From Malonomonas rubra DSM 5091 (GTDB lineage Bacteria; Desulfobacterota; Desulfuromonadia; Desulfuromonadales; Geopsychrobacteraceae): 48,589 nt of DNA. Under the pieces are notes generated by a model. The model saw nothing but the letters and a program-made list of their open reading frames with translations. It was not told where the DNA came from and did not search any database. The DNA lies in the NCBI RefSeq assembly GCF_900142125.1, contig NZ_FQZT01000017.1, positions 1 to 48,589 of the forward strand. The letters are read 5' to 3'. Position numbers and translations under genes: made by a program. Of this stretch, positions 23,962 to 32,288 are shown one piece after another; the stretch's first letter is position 1; each line of letters begins with the position of its first letter.

Positions 23962-24738
23962 TTAAAGCAAATTGAAGAGTTGCAAAAAGCGGTCCGCAAG
24001 CAGGGAAAACTCTTTGCTGAGCAGGGAGGCAAAGACCCCGAGGGTCAAACCCATGACGAGAAAAGAGACACCGATGTTAATCGGGAAGGAGAGCATGAAA
24101 ACATTGAGCTGTGGAAAAACACGGGACATGATTCCCAGCACCAGGCTTGACAGGATCAACAAGGTAAGGATCGGGGTGACCAGTTGAACACTGAGGATAA
24201 GCGAATGATTGGCCACATCCATTAGCATGGGCACGGCCCCGCCAGAGAGGTTTAAAGTACCAGGTGGAAGCATCTGAAAGGAACTAACGATCGCTTCGAG
24301 GAACAGGTGGTGGACATCTAGGGCAAGGAATAGAAGAATGGCAAAAACTCCCTGAAATTGTGATATCAGGGCAACCTGGCGCTGAGTTGTCGGATCAAAA
24401 ACGTTGGCAGCGGCAAAACCCATCTGGTAACCGATAACCGATCCGGCAAATTCAGCAGCCATAAAAATCAGTTGAGCCAAAAAACCGACCAGCAGGCCGA
24501 GAATCACTTCTTTCGCCAGCAGTACTCCCAGTTCCGGAATCAAAAAAATTTGGCCCGGCAATTCACCTGAGACAGCAGGATAAACAACCAGGGAGATAAG
24601 AACAACAATACCGAGTCGAAGCTGTGGCGGCACCTGTCCACCGTTAAAAACTGGAATGGCGGCAACCATTGCGCCGACACGCGCGAGACAGATCAGGTAG
24701 CCCTGAATCATCGACAATGTAAAAGTCGGTAATTCCAT
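23962..24738 (-). CDS. fliR: Flagellar export gate protein FliR
   Basis: 258 residues with about six hydrophobic helices. Family marks: LARVGAMVAAIPVFNGGQVPPQLRLGIVVLISLVVYP near the N-terminus, AAEFAGSVIGYQMGFAAANVFDP in the middle, and PQLNVFMLSFPINIGVSFLVMGLTLG near the C-terminus. FliR joins FliP and FliQ in the export gate spiral. It starts 15 bp after fliQ. Confidence 0.96.
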   Translation of the reverse strand: MELPTFTLSMIQGYLICLARVGAMVAAIPVFNGGQVPPQLRLGIVVLISLVVYPAVSGELPGQIFLIPELGVLLAKEVILGLLVGFLAQLIFMAAEFAGSVIGYQMGFAAANVFDPTTQRQVALISQFQGVFAILLFLALDVHHLFLEAIVSSFQMLPPGTLNLSGGAVPMLMDVANHSLILSVQLVTPILTLLILSSLVLGIMSRVFPQLNVFMLSFPINIGVSFLVMGLTLGVFASLLSKEFSLLADRFLQLFNLL

Positions 24739-24753
24739 CAGGGGGCCCTGTGA

Positions 24754-25023
24754 TTACGGCTTGACATGGGGCAAGCGCTCAAAAATCATCAGAATGAAAG
24801 CGCTTGCCTTCTGTAGCATCCAAGGAGCGAAAATCAGCATCGTCACGAACACCCCGACGATCTTGGGAATAAAGGTCATGGTCTGTTCGTTGATCTGAGT
24901 GGCGGCCTGAAAGATACTGATGATCAGACCTATGGATAGTGCTGCTATCAGCATCGGGCCTGCAACCATCAACACAGTTTCGATCGCTTGACGTGCGATA
25001 TCTACGACAAATTCGGGGGTCAT
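24754..25023 (-). CDS. fliQ: Flagellar export gate protein FliQ
   Basis: 89 residues with two transmembrane hairpins: MTPEFVVDIARQAIETVLMVAGPMLIAAL and IGLIISIFQAATQINEQTMTFIPKIVGVF. I use the internal ATG at 25023, since the longer frame would add 13 unrelated residues overlapping fliP. It lies between fliP and fliR in the conserved order. Confidence 0.95.
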   Translation of the reverse strand: MTPEFVVDIARQAIETVLMVAGPMLIAALSIGLIISIFQAATQINEQTMTFIPKIVGVFVTMLIFAPWMLQKASAFILMIFERLPHVKP

Positions 25024-25033
25024 ACCAAATCCT

Positions 25034-25771
25034 TTAGCCGAAACTCTGCACCAGTGAGCCAATCACCAGTGTCCAGCCATCAACCAGCACGAACAGCAGT
25101 ATCTTGAACGGCAGAGAAACGATAATCGGTGGCAACATCATCATCCCCATTGCCATCAGGATCGAGGCAACGATCATGTCGATCATCAGAAAAGGAACAA
25201 ACAGCAGAAAACCCATCTGAAACGCGCGCTTCAACTCCGAAAGCATAAAGGCCGGAATCAAGGTCAGCATGCCGATATCGTCCTGGTTTTCCGGTTGCGG
25301 GCTGTTGGAGATATCGACCAGGAGTTGCAGATCTTTTTCCCCAACCTGCGAGAACATGAACGCACGCATCGGTTTGATCGCTTCTCCGAACGCCTGTTCC
25401 TGACCGATCTGTTTATCGAGATAGGGCTGTAGGGCGTTGTCGTTGATCTGCTCGAACACCGGTGCCATGACGAAAAATGTGAGGAACAGTGCCAGCCCGA
25501 TGACGATCTGGTTCGACGGTGCCTGCTGGGTGCCCATCGCCTGGCGGACAAATGACAGAACGATGACAATCCGGGTAAAGCCTGTAGTCATCAGCAGGAT
25601 CGCCGGGGCAACAGAGAGGATGGTGAGAACGATCAGGATCTGCAGTGCAGTGGAGACCTCACCAGGGTCGGTCGCTTCGCCGATACCGAAGGTGATCGTC
25701 GGCAGACCCTGCGCCATCGCAGCAACTGGCAGCAGCAAAATTATCAGCAGCAGGCAGGTTTTCAGCTTCAT
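25034..25771 (-). CDS. fliP: Flagellar export gate protein FliP
   Basis: 245 residues from ATG 25771, which overlaps the fliO stop (ATGA) and starts a cleavable signal, MKLKTCLLLIILLLPVAAMA. Conserved blocks: LLMTTGFTRIVIVLSFVRQAMGTQQAPSNQIVIGLALFLTFFVMAPV and LIPAFMLSELKRAFQMGFLLFVPFLMIDMIVASILMAMGMMMLPP. An upstream in-frame start at 25843 would lie in fliO and bury the signal. Confidence 0.96.
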   Translation of the reverse strand: MKLKTCLLLIILLLPVAAMAQGLPTITFGIGEATDPGEVSTALQILIVLTILSVAPAILLMTTGFTRIVIVLSFVRQAMGTQQAPSNQIVIGLALFLTFFVMAPVFEQINDNALQPYLDKQIGQEQAFGEAIKPMRAFMFSQVGEKDLQLLVDISNSPQPENQDDIGMLTLIPAFMLSELKRAFQMGFLLFVPFLMIDMIVASILMAMGMMMLPPIIVSLPFKILLFVLVDGWTLVIGSLVQSFG

Positions 25772-26148
25772 TTTGCGTCCTCTTCCAGCTGCTGTTGCAG
25801 GGTTGCAGAAAAGTCTTCTCGCTTGGAGAACTTGTTCAGGCATTCGATGCGGTCATTGCTCATACCCAGCAGCATCTCTTCGCCGCGCACCGAAACTAGG
25901 CAGAGAAACTTCTTGCCACCAAGCGGCTTGGTTTCCAGAATTTTGATCGACCCTTCACGCTGCTTCGGCAGAAAGCCGAACCCCTTACGGCTGGCGGCGT
26001 AAATCAGCAGCAGCAGGCCGATGATCACCCCCAGCGCGCCAACCATTTTCAGCGCCGGTGTCAACAAATCGACTTCGTTGCCGTTTTCAGCAGCCAATAC
26101 CAGCGTCGGCAGCTGCAGCAGAATAAAAGTTATCAGCTGACGTTTCAT
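25768..26148 (-). CDS. fliO: Flagellar biosynthetic protein FliO
   Basis: 126 residues: a probable signal (MKRQLITFILLQLPTLVLA), one further transmembrane helix (LKMVGALGVIIGLLLLIYAASRKG) and a small cytoplasmic domain with IKILETKPLGGKKFLCLVSVRGEEMLLGMSND, typical of FliO. It helps stabilise FliP during assembly of the export gate. It overlaps fliN by 4 bp and fliP by 4 bp. Confidence 0.92.
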   Translation of the reverse strand: MKRQLITFILLQLPTLVLAAENGNEVDLLTPALKMVGALGVIIGLLLLIYAASRKGFGFLPKQREGSIKILETKPLGGKKFLCLVSVRGEEMLLGMSNDRIECLNKFSKREDFSATLQQQLEEDAK

Positions 26149-26468
26149 CCGAGATTTTCAATCCGTTCCGAGGGGCTGACAACATCGGTCAAACGCAGGC
26201 CGAATTTCTCATTCACCACCACAGCCTCGCCACGCGCGATCAAGCGGTCGTTAACGTAAAGGTCGAGCGGCTCACCGGCCAGTTTATCCAGTTCGATCAG
26301 CGTCCCTTCCTGCATTTGCAGAAGGTCACGCACCAGAATTTTGGAGCGGCCAACCTCGACTGAAACCTGCAACGGAATGTCGAGCAACAGATCGATACCG
26401 CGTCCCTCCAGATCCTGTTTACCGGCCGGGGCCATCTGCTGATCATTTTCCTGATTGATGTCGTTCAT
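26145..26468 (-). CDS. fliN: Flagellar C-ring switch protein FliN
   Basis: 107 residues. The C-terminal SpoA domain is clear: LLLDIPLQVSVEVGRSKILVRDLLQMQEGTLIELDKLAGEPLDLYVNDRLIARGEAVVVNEKFGLRLTDV. The N-terminal extension is short, without the CheC-like domain of FliY. Part of the rotor switch complex with FliM and FliG; 3 bp after fliM. Confidence 0.96.
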   Translation of the reverse strand: MNDINQENDQQMAPAGKQDLEGRGIDLLLDIPLQVSVEVGRSKILVRDLLQMQEGTLIELDKLAGEPLDLYVNDRLIARGEAVVVNEKFGLRLTDVVSPSERIENLG

Positions 26469-26471
26469 AAT

Positions 26472-27482
26472 CTATCCTCCGTACGGAATCCGGCCAAGAA
26501 TCCGGATTGCTTTTTTACTGCCCTGCACTCCTGCCATCGCCTTAAACTTGGGCCGTCCCTCGACCTTGACCTGAAGCGGGGTATCGGGGTCACAATCGAG
26601 CTCAATGACATCGCCGGTCTGGAAATTAAGGATGTCCCGTACCCGCAGCGACAGGGTTGCCAGCTGGGCTTCCAGCTCGACACTCATCTGCTCCAGTTCT
26701 TCACACACGAGATTGCGCCATTTACTGTTCTGCATCTCGCTGACCGGCACCGACTTGTTACTCTGCTGCCGTTGCAGTGGTTCCAGCGCAGCGTGCGGCA
26801 GCACCAGGGTGATATCCCCCTCCAGGCTATCGATCACGACTCTGAAGCGAGCTGTGACCACCCCGGCTTCCGGCATGACAAAATTGAGCAGGCGCAGATT
26901 ACTGACCACTTTGACCAAGGTAGAGTCGATCTCGATCAACTGGCGGAAACCTTTATTTAATTCCGGACAGGCCGAAACGATGACATCCCGCAGCACGTTC
27001 AGCTCAATGGCACTCATCATTCGATTTGGCACCGAGATTGTCGCTTCGGAGGACCCACCCAGAACGATTTCAACCAGCGAGTAAGAAAGCTGCTCATCAT
27101 AAATCAGCAGGCCGCCGCCGTTCAGCGGTTCAACCTGCAGAATGCCGATGGCACCACGACCGGAAAGACGTTGCAACAGAGCTTCAAAAGTCATCGATTC
27201 CATGGCGTCCAGCTTGATGCTGACGGCGCGTTGGAAACGGGTGGAAAGAGCCATGGCATAGTTGTGGGAAAAGCTGTCAAGCACCAGGTCAAAGTTCTGC
27301 AGCTTCCAGCCTTCCGGGCCGTCTGCACGGAACAGGTTGCACTCCTCAGCCCTCAGCCGCTTACCGCCGACAGCTGGTGCTACGCCATCGGATTCGCCGA
27401 ACTCCTGGTCAAGCGAGATGTCACCGTGGCGAACTGCCGATAACAGGTCGGCAATTTCTTCTTTGGAGAGTATCTTTTCCAC
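26472..27482 (-). CDS. fliM: Flagellar motor switch protein FliM
   Basis: 336 residues. The N-terminal CheY-P binding helix reads KILSKEEIADLLSAVRHG (LSQxEIDxLL type). The CheC-like middle domain includes MESMTFEALLQRLSGRGAIGILQVEPLNGGGLLIYDEQLSYSLVEIVLGG. A C-terminal SpoA domain resembles FliN (RVRDILNFQTGDVIELDCDPDTPLQVKVEGRPKFKAMAGVQG). Receives the chemotaxis signal at the C-ring. Confidence 0.97.
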   Translation of the reverse strand: MEKILSKEEIADLLSAVRHGDISLDQEFGESDGVAPAVGGKRLRAEECNLFRADGPEGWKLQNFDLVLDSFSHNYAMALSTRFQRAVSIKLDAMESMTFEALLQRLSGRGAIGILQVEPLNGGGLLIYDEQLSYSLVEIVLGGSSEATISVPNRMMSAIELNVLRDVIVSACPELNKGFRQLIEIDSTLVKVVSNLRLLNFVMPEAGVVTARFRVVIDSLEGDITLVLPHAALEPLQRQQSNKSVPVSEMQNSKWRNLVCEELEQMSVELEAQLATLSLRVRDILNFQTGDVIELDCDPDTPLQVKVEGRPKFKAMAGVQGSKKAIRILGRIPYGG

Positions 27483-27491
27483 AAAAAGCCC

Positions 27492-27980
27492 CTACTGGAC
27501 CACGAAATCGGTGAAATAGATCCGTTTGACCTTGCCGTTCTGCAGAATACTGTTGATGCGGTTAAGCAGCTCGGCACGCAGTTGAATTTTCCCCTGCAAG
27601 TCGCGCAGCTCGCCAAAAGTCTTGTTGCCAACTAACAGCAGGATCGCATCCTTGATCTGCGCCATCCGCTCTGTGACTTCCATCGAAGCTTCCGGGGTGT
27701 TCAACTCCAGGGTAATAGCGGCCTTCAGATAGCGGCTCTCTTCATCATCCAGAATATTCACAATGAAGGTATCGATATTGACCATCGGCCCGACCTGTTT
27801 CGCCTGCTTCTCCAGCTCGGCCTGCTCCTGCTCCGGCGAAATTTCTTCCTCTTCGCCTCCCATGAACAGGAAAGCACCAACGCCGGCACCGATCAGCAAC
27901 ACCACAACTGCAGCGATAATAATGATCAATTTCTTTTTTGATCCACCTTCTGCCGGCTGCTCTGCGTCATTTTTTGCCAT
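27492..27980 (-). CDS. fliL: Flagellar basal body-associated protein FliL
   Basis: 162 residues: a cytoplasmic N-terminus, one transmembrane helix (KLIIIIAAVVVLLIGAGVGAFLFMGG, about 15-40), an acidic linker and a periplasmic domain with VNIDTFIVNILDDEESRYLKAAITLELNTPE and ending KRIYFTDFVVQ. FliL rings surround stator units and help them engage. It follows motB after 56 bp. Confidence 0.94.
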   Translation of the reverse strand: MAKNDAEQPAEGGSKKKLIIIIAAVVVLLIGAGVGAFLFMGGEEEEISPEQEQAELEKQAKQVGPMVNIDTFIVNILDDEESRYLKAAITLELNTPEASMEVTERMAQIKDAILLLVGNKTFGELRDLQGKIQLRAELLNRINSILQNGKVKRIYFTDFVVQ

Positions 27981-28036
27981 GGTCTATCCTTCCTCACTGC
28001 TTGGCGTCAAAATCACGCCACTCTTTATGATCACGA

Positions 28037-28768
28037 TTAAAATGGAGTCTGTTCCCGGGCATCGATCAGGTACGGCAGGTCCTGATCCGGATCCCCCTGG
28101 CTTTCCAGAACAAATTCGACCCGTCTGTTCAGCGCCCGCTCCTGCTCGCTGTTGTTGGGAAACAGCGGCTTTTGCGACCCATAACCGGTCGCCGCCAGAC
28201 GATTGAGCGGGATCAACTGGTTCGCTGCCAGGTAACGCAACACCGAAACGGCACGGGAAACCGACAAGTCCCAGTTGGCCAGCTCGTTCCCCCGGTTGTC
28301 AGTATGCCCTTCAACCTTCAACTTAAGCGGCAGCGGCCGCACCAGTTCCGCGACCCGACGCAACACCGGCTCAGCATCAGGATTGAGGGTGCGCTGGCCG
28401 GAAGCAAATAAAATCGATTCGTCGATCCGTAGCACCACAGCACCACGATCTTTCACCAGTTTGACCTTTTTGTTCAGTTTCAACTCACGCAGTTTGGTTT
28501 TCAGGCGACGGTAAACCTGCGAAGTGAAATCATCGTTCACCGGCGTAAATGAAACCACTTTGGGCGAGGTGACTTCAGTTTTATCGGCGCTCCCGAGTAC
28601 ACCGAAAGCACCAGCCAGCGAGTCGGCAGCCTGGTTGAACTTGATCTGGTCCATATTAGCCATCGATAGCAGCAGAACGAAAAAAGTCAGCAGCAGGGTC
28701 ACCATATCAGAGAAGGTGACCATCCACATCGGCGCCCCGGCGGGCGGCTTTTTCGCTTTCTTCGCCAT
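28037..28768 (-). CDS. motB: Flagellar stator protein MotB
   Basis: 243 residues from ATG 28768. One transmembrane helix carries the ion-binding Asp in MVTFSDMVTLLLTFFVLLLS. A plug region follows, then an OmpA-like peptidoglycan-binding domain with LKVEGHTDNRGNELANWDLSVSRAVSVLRYL and NRRVEFVLE. The MDQIKF and AGAFGVL stretch resembles PomB/LafU-type stators, so sodium use is possible, but ion selectivity cannot be decided by eye. A longer start at 28819 would overlap motA. Confidence 0.95.
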   Translation of the reverse strand: MAKKAKKPPAGAPMWMVTFSDMVTLLLTFFVLLLSMANMDQIKFNQAADSLAGAFGVLGSADKTEVTSPKVVSFTPVNDDFTSQVYRRLKTKLRELKLNKKVKLVKDRGAVVLRIDESILFASGQRTLNPDAEPVLRRVAELVRPLPLKLKVEGHTDNRGNELANWDLSVSRAVSVLRYLAANQLIPLNRLAATGYGSQKPLFPNNSEQERALNRRVEFVLESQGDPDQDLPYLIDAREQTPF

Positions 28769-28778
28769 GTTTGCGCCT

Positions 28779-29546
28779 TTACTTGCCGAAGTTGCTCTCG
28801 CGTTCCGCAGGGGCCACAAAGGCGTGCAGACGCTGTTCCATCAAACGAGGGTTTTCGCCTTCGAGGATCGAGGTCATACCCTCGGTCACTAACGTCTTGT
28901 TCAGCACCTCGCTGGCGGAGCGGATTTTCAATTTTCCGGCCAGCGGCGTCGCCACAATGTTGGCGATAACCGCCCCGTAGAAGGTCGTCAACAAAGCAAC
29001 CGCCATCGCTGGACCGATGGAGGAAGGATCACTCATATTCTGCAGCATCTGCACCAGGCCGATCAGGGTACCGATCATCCCCATCGCCGGAGAGATCGCA
29101 GCGAAGGTGGAAAAAATTTCCGCGCCTTTATCGTGCCTCTCCATGACGTATTCGATCTCTTTTTCCAGCATATCCTTCAGCGCTTCCGGCTCCTGACCAT
29201 CGACCGCCATCTGCAGGCCTTTGAGGAAGAAATCATCATCGATTTCGTTCATCACCGATTGCAGCGAAAGGATGCCCTCTTTCCGTGCCTTACCTGCATA
29301 GGTGATCAGCTTGGTGATGGTATCTGTCGGTGACGTCGCTTTGTGGAAAAAAGCGTTGCGGACAACCTTAAAGGCGCCGACAACGTCACCGAAGGGGAAA
29401 TTGACAAGTGCGGTACCGATGGTACCGCCGATGACGATGATCATCGATGGCACGTCGATGAAGATCATCAGGGATCCCCCCTGCATAATCGCACTGAGCA
29501 TCAATCCAAATGCTGCCACTAGACCGACTACTGTCGCTAAATCCAT
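28779..29546 (-). CDS. motA: Flagellar stator protein MotA (PomA type)
   Basis: 255 residues with four transmembrane helices: ATVVGLVAAFGLMLSAIMQGGSLMIFIDVPSMIIVIGGTIGTALVNFP and the later TFAAISPAMGMIGTLIGLVQMLQNM and AVALLTTFYGAVIANIVATPLAGKL. The cytoplasmic loop carries RHDKGAEIF. It is the first gene of the middle operon, with GAGGGTGA before the ATG and a sigma54-type promoter about 65 bp upstream. Confidence 0.96.
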   Translation of the reverse strand: MDLATVVGLVAAFGLMLSAIMQGGSLMIFIDVPSMIIVIGGTIGTALVNFPFGDVVGAFKVVRNAFFHKATSPTDTITKLITYAGKARKEGILSLQSVMNEIDDDFFLKGLQMAVDGQEPEALKDMLEKEIEYVMERHDKGAEIFSTFAAISPAMGMIGTLIGLVQMLQNMSDPSSIGPAMAVALLTTFYGAVIANIVATPLAGKLKIRSASEVLNKTLVTEGMTSILEGENPRLMEQRLHAFVAPAERESNFGK

Positions 29547-29608
29547 TGCTCACCCTCTATCGTGTTCATCCTGAAGCACGTTATAAACTTAACTCCGCCT
29601 AACGAATT

Positions 29609-29625
29609 AGCAAGTTCTACGCCAG
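29609..29625 (-). promoter_or_regulatory. Sigma54 promoter of the motA operon
   Basis: Minus strand: CTGGC (29625-29621) and TTGCT (29613-29609), with 7 nt between TGGC and TTGC, as in YTGGCACGNNNNTTGCW. The predicted start near 29598 gives a leader of about 52 nt. It lies in the only real intergenic gap of the core cluster, between the flgE terminator and motA. Confidence 0.72.
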
Positions 29626-29713
29626 CAGAAAGACCATCCACAAATAAATTTATTCACAAATATTTTCAGCATCTTAGAAAACATAAAAATTCATGATAAA
29701 CCTCTTTGACAAA

Positions 29714-29745
29714 AAAATGCCGCCCTAAAATTAGAGCGGCATTTT
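29714..29745 (-). terminator. Strong terminator after flgE
   Basis: AAAATGCCGC (29714-29723) pairs with GCGGCATTTT (29736-29745); the inner CTAA/TTAG extends the stem, with one mismatch. On the minus strand it ends in seven T. It closes the flgB-to-flgE operon 28 bp after the flgE stop. Confidence 0.9.
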
Positions 29746-29773
29746 GTCATGTCATCATTTTGACCGAAATATT

Positions 29774-31147
29774 TTAACGTTTCAGGTTGATAACTTCGGC
29801 CAGCATTTCGTCGGTCGTGGTAATGGTTTTCGAATTCGCCGAGAAACCACGCTGAGTCGTAATCATCTTGACGAATTCCTGCGCCAGGTCGACGTTCGAC
29901 AATTCCAGCGCGTTGGTAAAGATGTTACCAACACCGGAGCCGACGGTACCGACAATCGGCACACCAGAGCCGTTGCTTTGTGCAAACATGTTGTTACCAG
30001 CCTTATCCAGAGCGTTTGGGTTGGTAAACTTGGCCAAGGCAATCTTCATCAGTTTGCGCGGGGTGCCATTGGAGAAGTTACCAACGACATTACCTTCATC
30101 GTCAACACTCAACTGGACCAAGGTCCCGGTCCCATAGCCGTCCTGCTCTTGGGAAACAACCACCGAGGGGCTGGAGTACTGAGTAGTCTGCATATCTATT
30201 TCAATCAGGTTATTCTGAACGGCGCCGTTGTTCCAATCCAACGCACCCGCCAGCGTTGTCGCAGTCGGCTTGGGGAAAACCGGATCACTGCTGGTATCAC
30301 CAGCTACAGTATAGAGCTGGTTGACAGTCAAAGTTCCTGTGCCATCGGTACTGTCATCAACACCGATAGCGATCAAGTCACCACTGGCATCAAACTGGAG
30401 AGTTCCCTTACCGACAACCTCGAGTTCACCAGACGTACCACCAGCGACCTCACCACCATCGACAACTGAAGTCCACTCCCAGTTCTGATTGGTGTTTTTG
30501 GTAAAATAGGTTGTCATCAGGTGAGTGCTACCGAGACTGTCATAGACCTGTATAGACGTGGCATAGTTGGAAGTCCCGGACGCATCGAGCGGATCGAAGG
30601 AAGGATAGGCACCAACGACAACCGAATCGGAATCGATGTTGGTATTCAGATCAATAGAGCTGGTAGAGCCTGCTGAGGTAAAAGATTGGGTATTGGCCCA
30701 GATCGGCGTCAGGTCACCGATGGTATCTCCATTATCATCCAGCTGATAGCCCATGACGTTATACCCTTCCGGGTTGACCATGTAGCCATCTGCGTCAAAG
30801 CGGAAAGCGCCGGCACGGGTGTAGTTATTCACCGAGTTTCCGGTGGACGGGTCGCTGACAATAAAAAAACCGGAGCCTTCGACCGCCAGATCGGTGTTGG
30901 TCTCGGTGTTTTCGAAAGTTCCCTGACTGAAGATATTGTCGACTATCGACAGGCCGACACCTCGGCCGACCTGCGAGATACCGCCGGAGCCGGAAATTTC
31001 GCTGGAGAGAAGATCTCCGAAAATCGCCCGGCTTGATTTAAAACCAACTGTGTTGGCGTTGGCGATGTTGTTACCGATAACGCTCATGGCGTTACCGTTG
31101 GCATTGAGTCCAGATACACCACTGTACAGAGATCCTGATACACCCAT
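29774..31147 (-). CDS. flgE: Flagellar hook protein FlgE
   Basis: 457 residues. N-terminus GVSGSLYSGVSGLNANGNAMSVIGNNIANANTVGFKSSRAIF and C-terminus NVDLAQEFVKMITTQRGFSANSKTITTTDEMLAEVINLKR form the D0 coiled coil; VEGSGFFIVSD and TRAGAFRFDADGYMVNPEGYNVMGYQLDD form the conserved D1 region. The central part (about 150-330) is rich in Thr, Ser and Gly and variable. It is the last gene of the early structural operon. Two hairpins lie just upstream of its GGAG ribosome site. Confidence 0.96.
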   Translation of the reverse strand: MGVSGSLYSGVSGLNANGNAMSVIGNNIANANTVGFKSSRAIFGDLLSSEISGSGGISQVGRGVGLSIVDNIFSQGTFENTETNTDLAVEGSGFFIVSDPSTGNSVNNYTRAGAFRFDADGYMVNPEGYNVMGYQLDDNGDTIGDLTPIWANTQSFTSAGSTSSIDLNTNIDSDSVVVGAYPSFDPLDASGTSNYATSIQVYDSLGSTHLMTTYFTKNTNQNWEWTSVVDGGEVAGGTSGELEVVGKGTLQFDASGDLIAIGVDDSTDGTGTLTVNQLYTVAGDTSSDPVFPKPTATTLAGALDWNNGAVQNNLIEIDMQTTQYSSPSVVVSQEQDGYGTGTLVQLSVDDEGNVVGNFSNGTPRKLMKIALAKFTNPNALDKAGNNMFAQSNGSGVPIVGTVGSGVGNIFTNALELSNVDLAQEFVKMITTQRGFSANSKTITTTDEMLAEVINLKR

Positions 31148-31160
31148 GTCGTACTCCTTT

Positions 31161-31216
31161 CGAGAGCCGCGTCAATCAGTCGGCGGCTCGCGAACCTCCT
31201 CAAAGAGGACCGGTTC
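31161..31216 (-). promoter_or_regulatory. Tandem stem-loops in the flgE leader
   Basis: Stem 1: GAGCCGC (31164-31170) with GCGGCTC (31183-31189). Stem 2: GAACC-TCCTC (31192-31201) with GAGGA-CC-GGTTC (31205-31216), loop AAA and a CC bulge. They fill the 72-bp gap between the TIGR02530-type gene and flgE. Neither has a T-tract, so they may stabilise the flgE message or tune its translation rather than terminate. Confidence 0.6.
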
Positions 31217-31219
31217 GGT

Positions 31220-31600
31220 TTATGCTATAACGGCGCTGTCGATATTGGTAAAAACGTTATTCTTCAACTGACCCTTATCGACAACTGTGACAACGGTTTC
31301 ATTTTTGACACTCACCACCAGGGCGGTATCATCGAGCATCACCAGGGAGTCTTTTCCTCCCTTCGCCTCAACCTGTGACACGGCCTGTTCCAAACGCTGC
31401 ATCTGGCTGCTGTTGAAGTTAATTCCCCGGCTATTCATTCTATCGACCGCGTGGCGGGAAAACTTTACGCCTTGTTGGTCGATCTGGCGATTTAAAAGCT
31501 GCTCGAAACTCCCGCCCGCCGGGCTCTGCTGCGGTCGTGCGGCAGGCTTACCCCGGTTCGGGGTGATCGGTTGCGGGATGATGGTAATGCGATCGGTCAT
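31220..31600 (-). CDS. Flagellar operon protein, TIGR02530 family
   Basis: 126 residues. The family block FEQLLNRQIDQQGVKFSRHAVDRMNSRGINFNSSQMQRLEQAVSQVEAKGGKDSLVMLDDTALVVSVKNETVVTVVD is clear. The N-terminal 30 residues are Pro/Gln-rich. These proteins sit between flgD and flgE in many non-enteric flagellar loci; a role in hook assembly is inferred from position. It overlaps flgD by 4 bp. Confidence 0.9.
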   Translation of the reverse strand: MTDRITIIPQPITPNRGKPAARPQQSPAGGSFEQLLNRQIDQQGVKFSRHAVDRMNSRGINFNSSQMQRLEQAVSQVEAKGGKDSLVMLDDTALVVSVKNETVVTVVDKGQLKNNVFTNIDSAVIA

Positions 31601-32259
31601 AGCAGCGCTCCGGCCCGCTCGACCTTGCTCATGGAGAAAATTCCAGCTGAGGTTTCCAGCTGCGAACCATTGCTCATATCGACGCCCATGACCCGCCCTT
31701 TGAGCAGGCTTTGCGAAGAAACAACCTTATCGTCTTTATCAAGAGCGCGGACCACCAACTGATAATCACCTGCCTCCAGCGGCATACCGAAATCGCTGGT
31801 ACCATCCCAGCTGATGAAGTGATCGCCCATCTCGGTTTCGCTTGGTGTAATGGTTGCCAAGGTTGAACCGGTCTGGCTGAGCACATGCAGTTTGACGTCA
31901 TCAGCCGGCAGTTCAAGGCGATAGCCAAGTTCTACCGGATCACCACTGAAACGGAACGAATTTGACTGAGCGACAACATCCTGACCAATCAGACCGAGTG
32001 CCGACATCCGCTCCATCTCGTTGCTCATGGCGGTCATGCCTTCGAGGCTTTCATTCATGTTGGTCAATTGCTCCAACTGGCTGAACTGGGCCAGCTGCGC
32101 GGTAAATTCGGTCGGATCAGATGGATTCATCGGGTCCTGATTTTCCAGTTGAGCCACCAGCAGCTTGAGGAAATCCTCTTTACCCATCGACACGTCATCA
32201 GGCGATGAACTGGTCGTTGGTGCGACATAGCCGGTGTTGATTCCACTGATTGCTGACAT
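31597..32259 (-). CDS. flgD: Hook cap protein FlgD
   Basis: 220 residues. The N-terminal FlgD signature GKEDFLKLLVAQLENQDPMNPSDPTEFTAQLAQFSQLEQLTNMNESL is followed by a C-terminal Ig/tudor-like half with WDGTSDFGMPLEAGDYQLVVRALD. It caps the growing hook so that FlgE can polymerise, and is itself an export substrate. It lies between fliK and the TIGR02530 gene. Confidence 0.96.
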   Translation of the reverse strand: MSAISGINTGYVAPTTSSSPDDVSMGKEDFLKLLVAQLENQDPMNPSDPTEFTAQLAQFSQLEQLTNMNESLEGMTAMSNEMERMSALGLIGQDVVAQSNSFRFSGDPVELGYRLELPADDVKLHVLSQTGSTLATITPSETEMGDHFISWDGTSDFGMPLEAGDYQLVVRALDKDDKVVSSQSLLKGRVMGVDMSNGSQLETSAGIFSMSKVERAGALL

Positions 32260-32288
32260 TCATTTACCTCCTTTCTTTAGGATTTTTG

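Noticed and set aside
27985-28020. TGGCGT/ACGCCA inverted repeat between motB and fliL
   Set aside because: Six base pairs, no T-tract and no promoter geometry; too weak to call.
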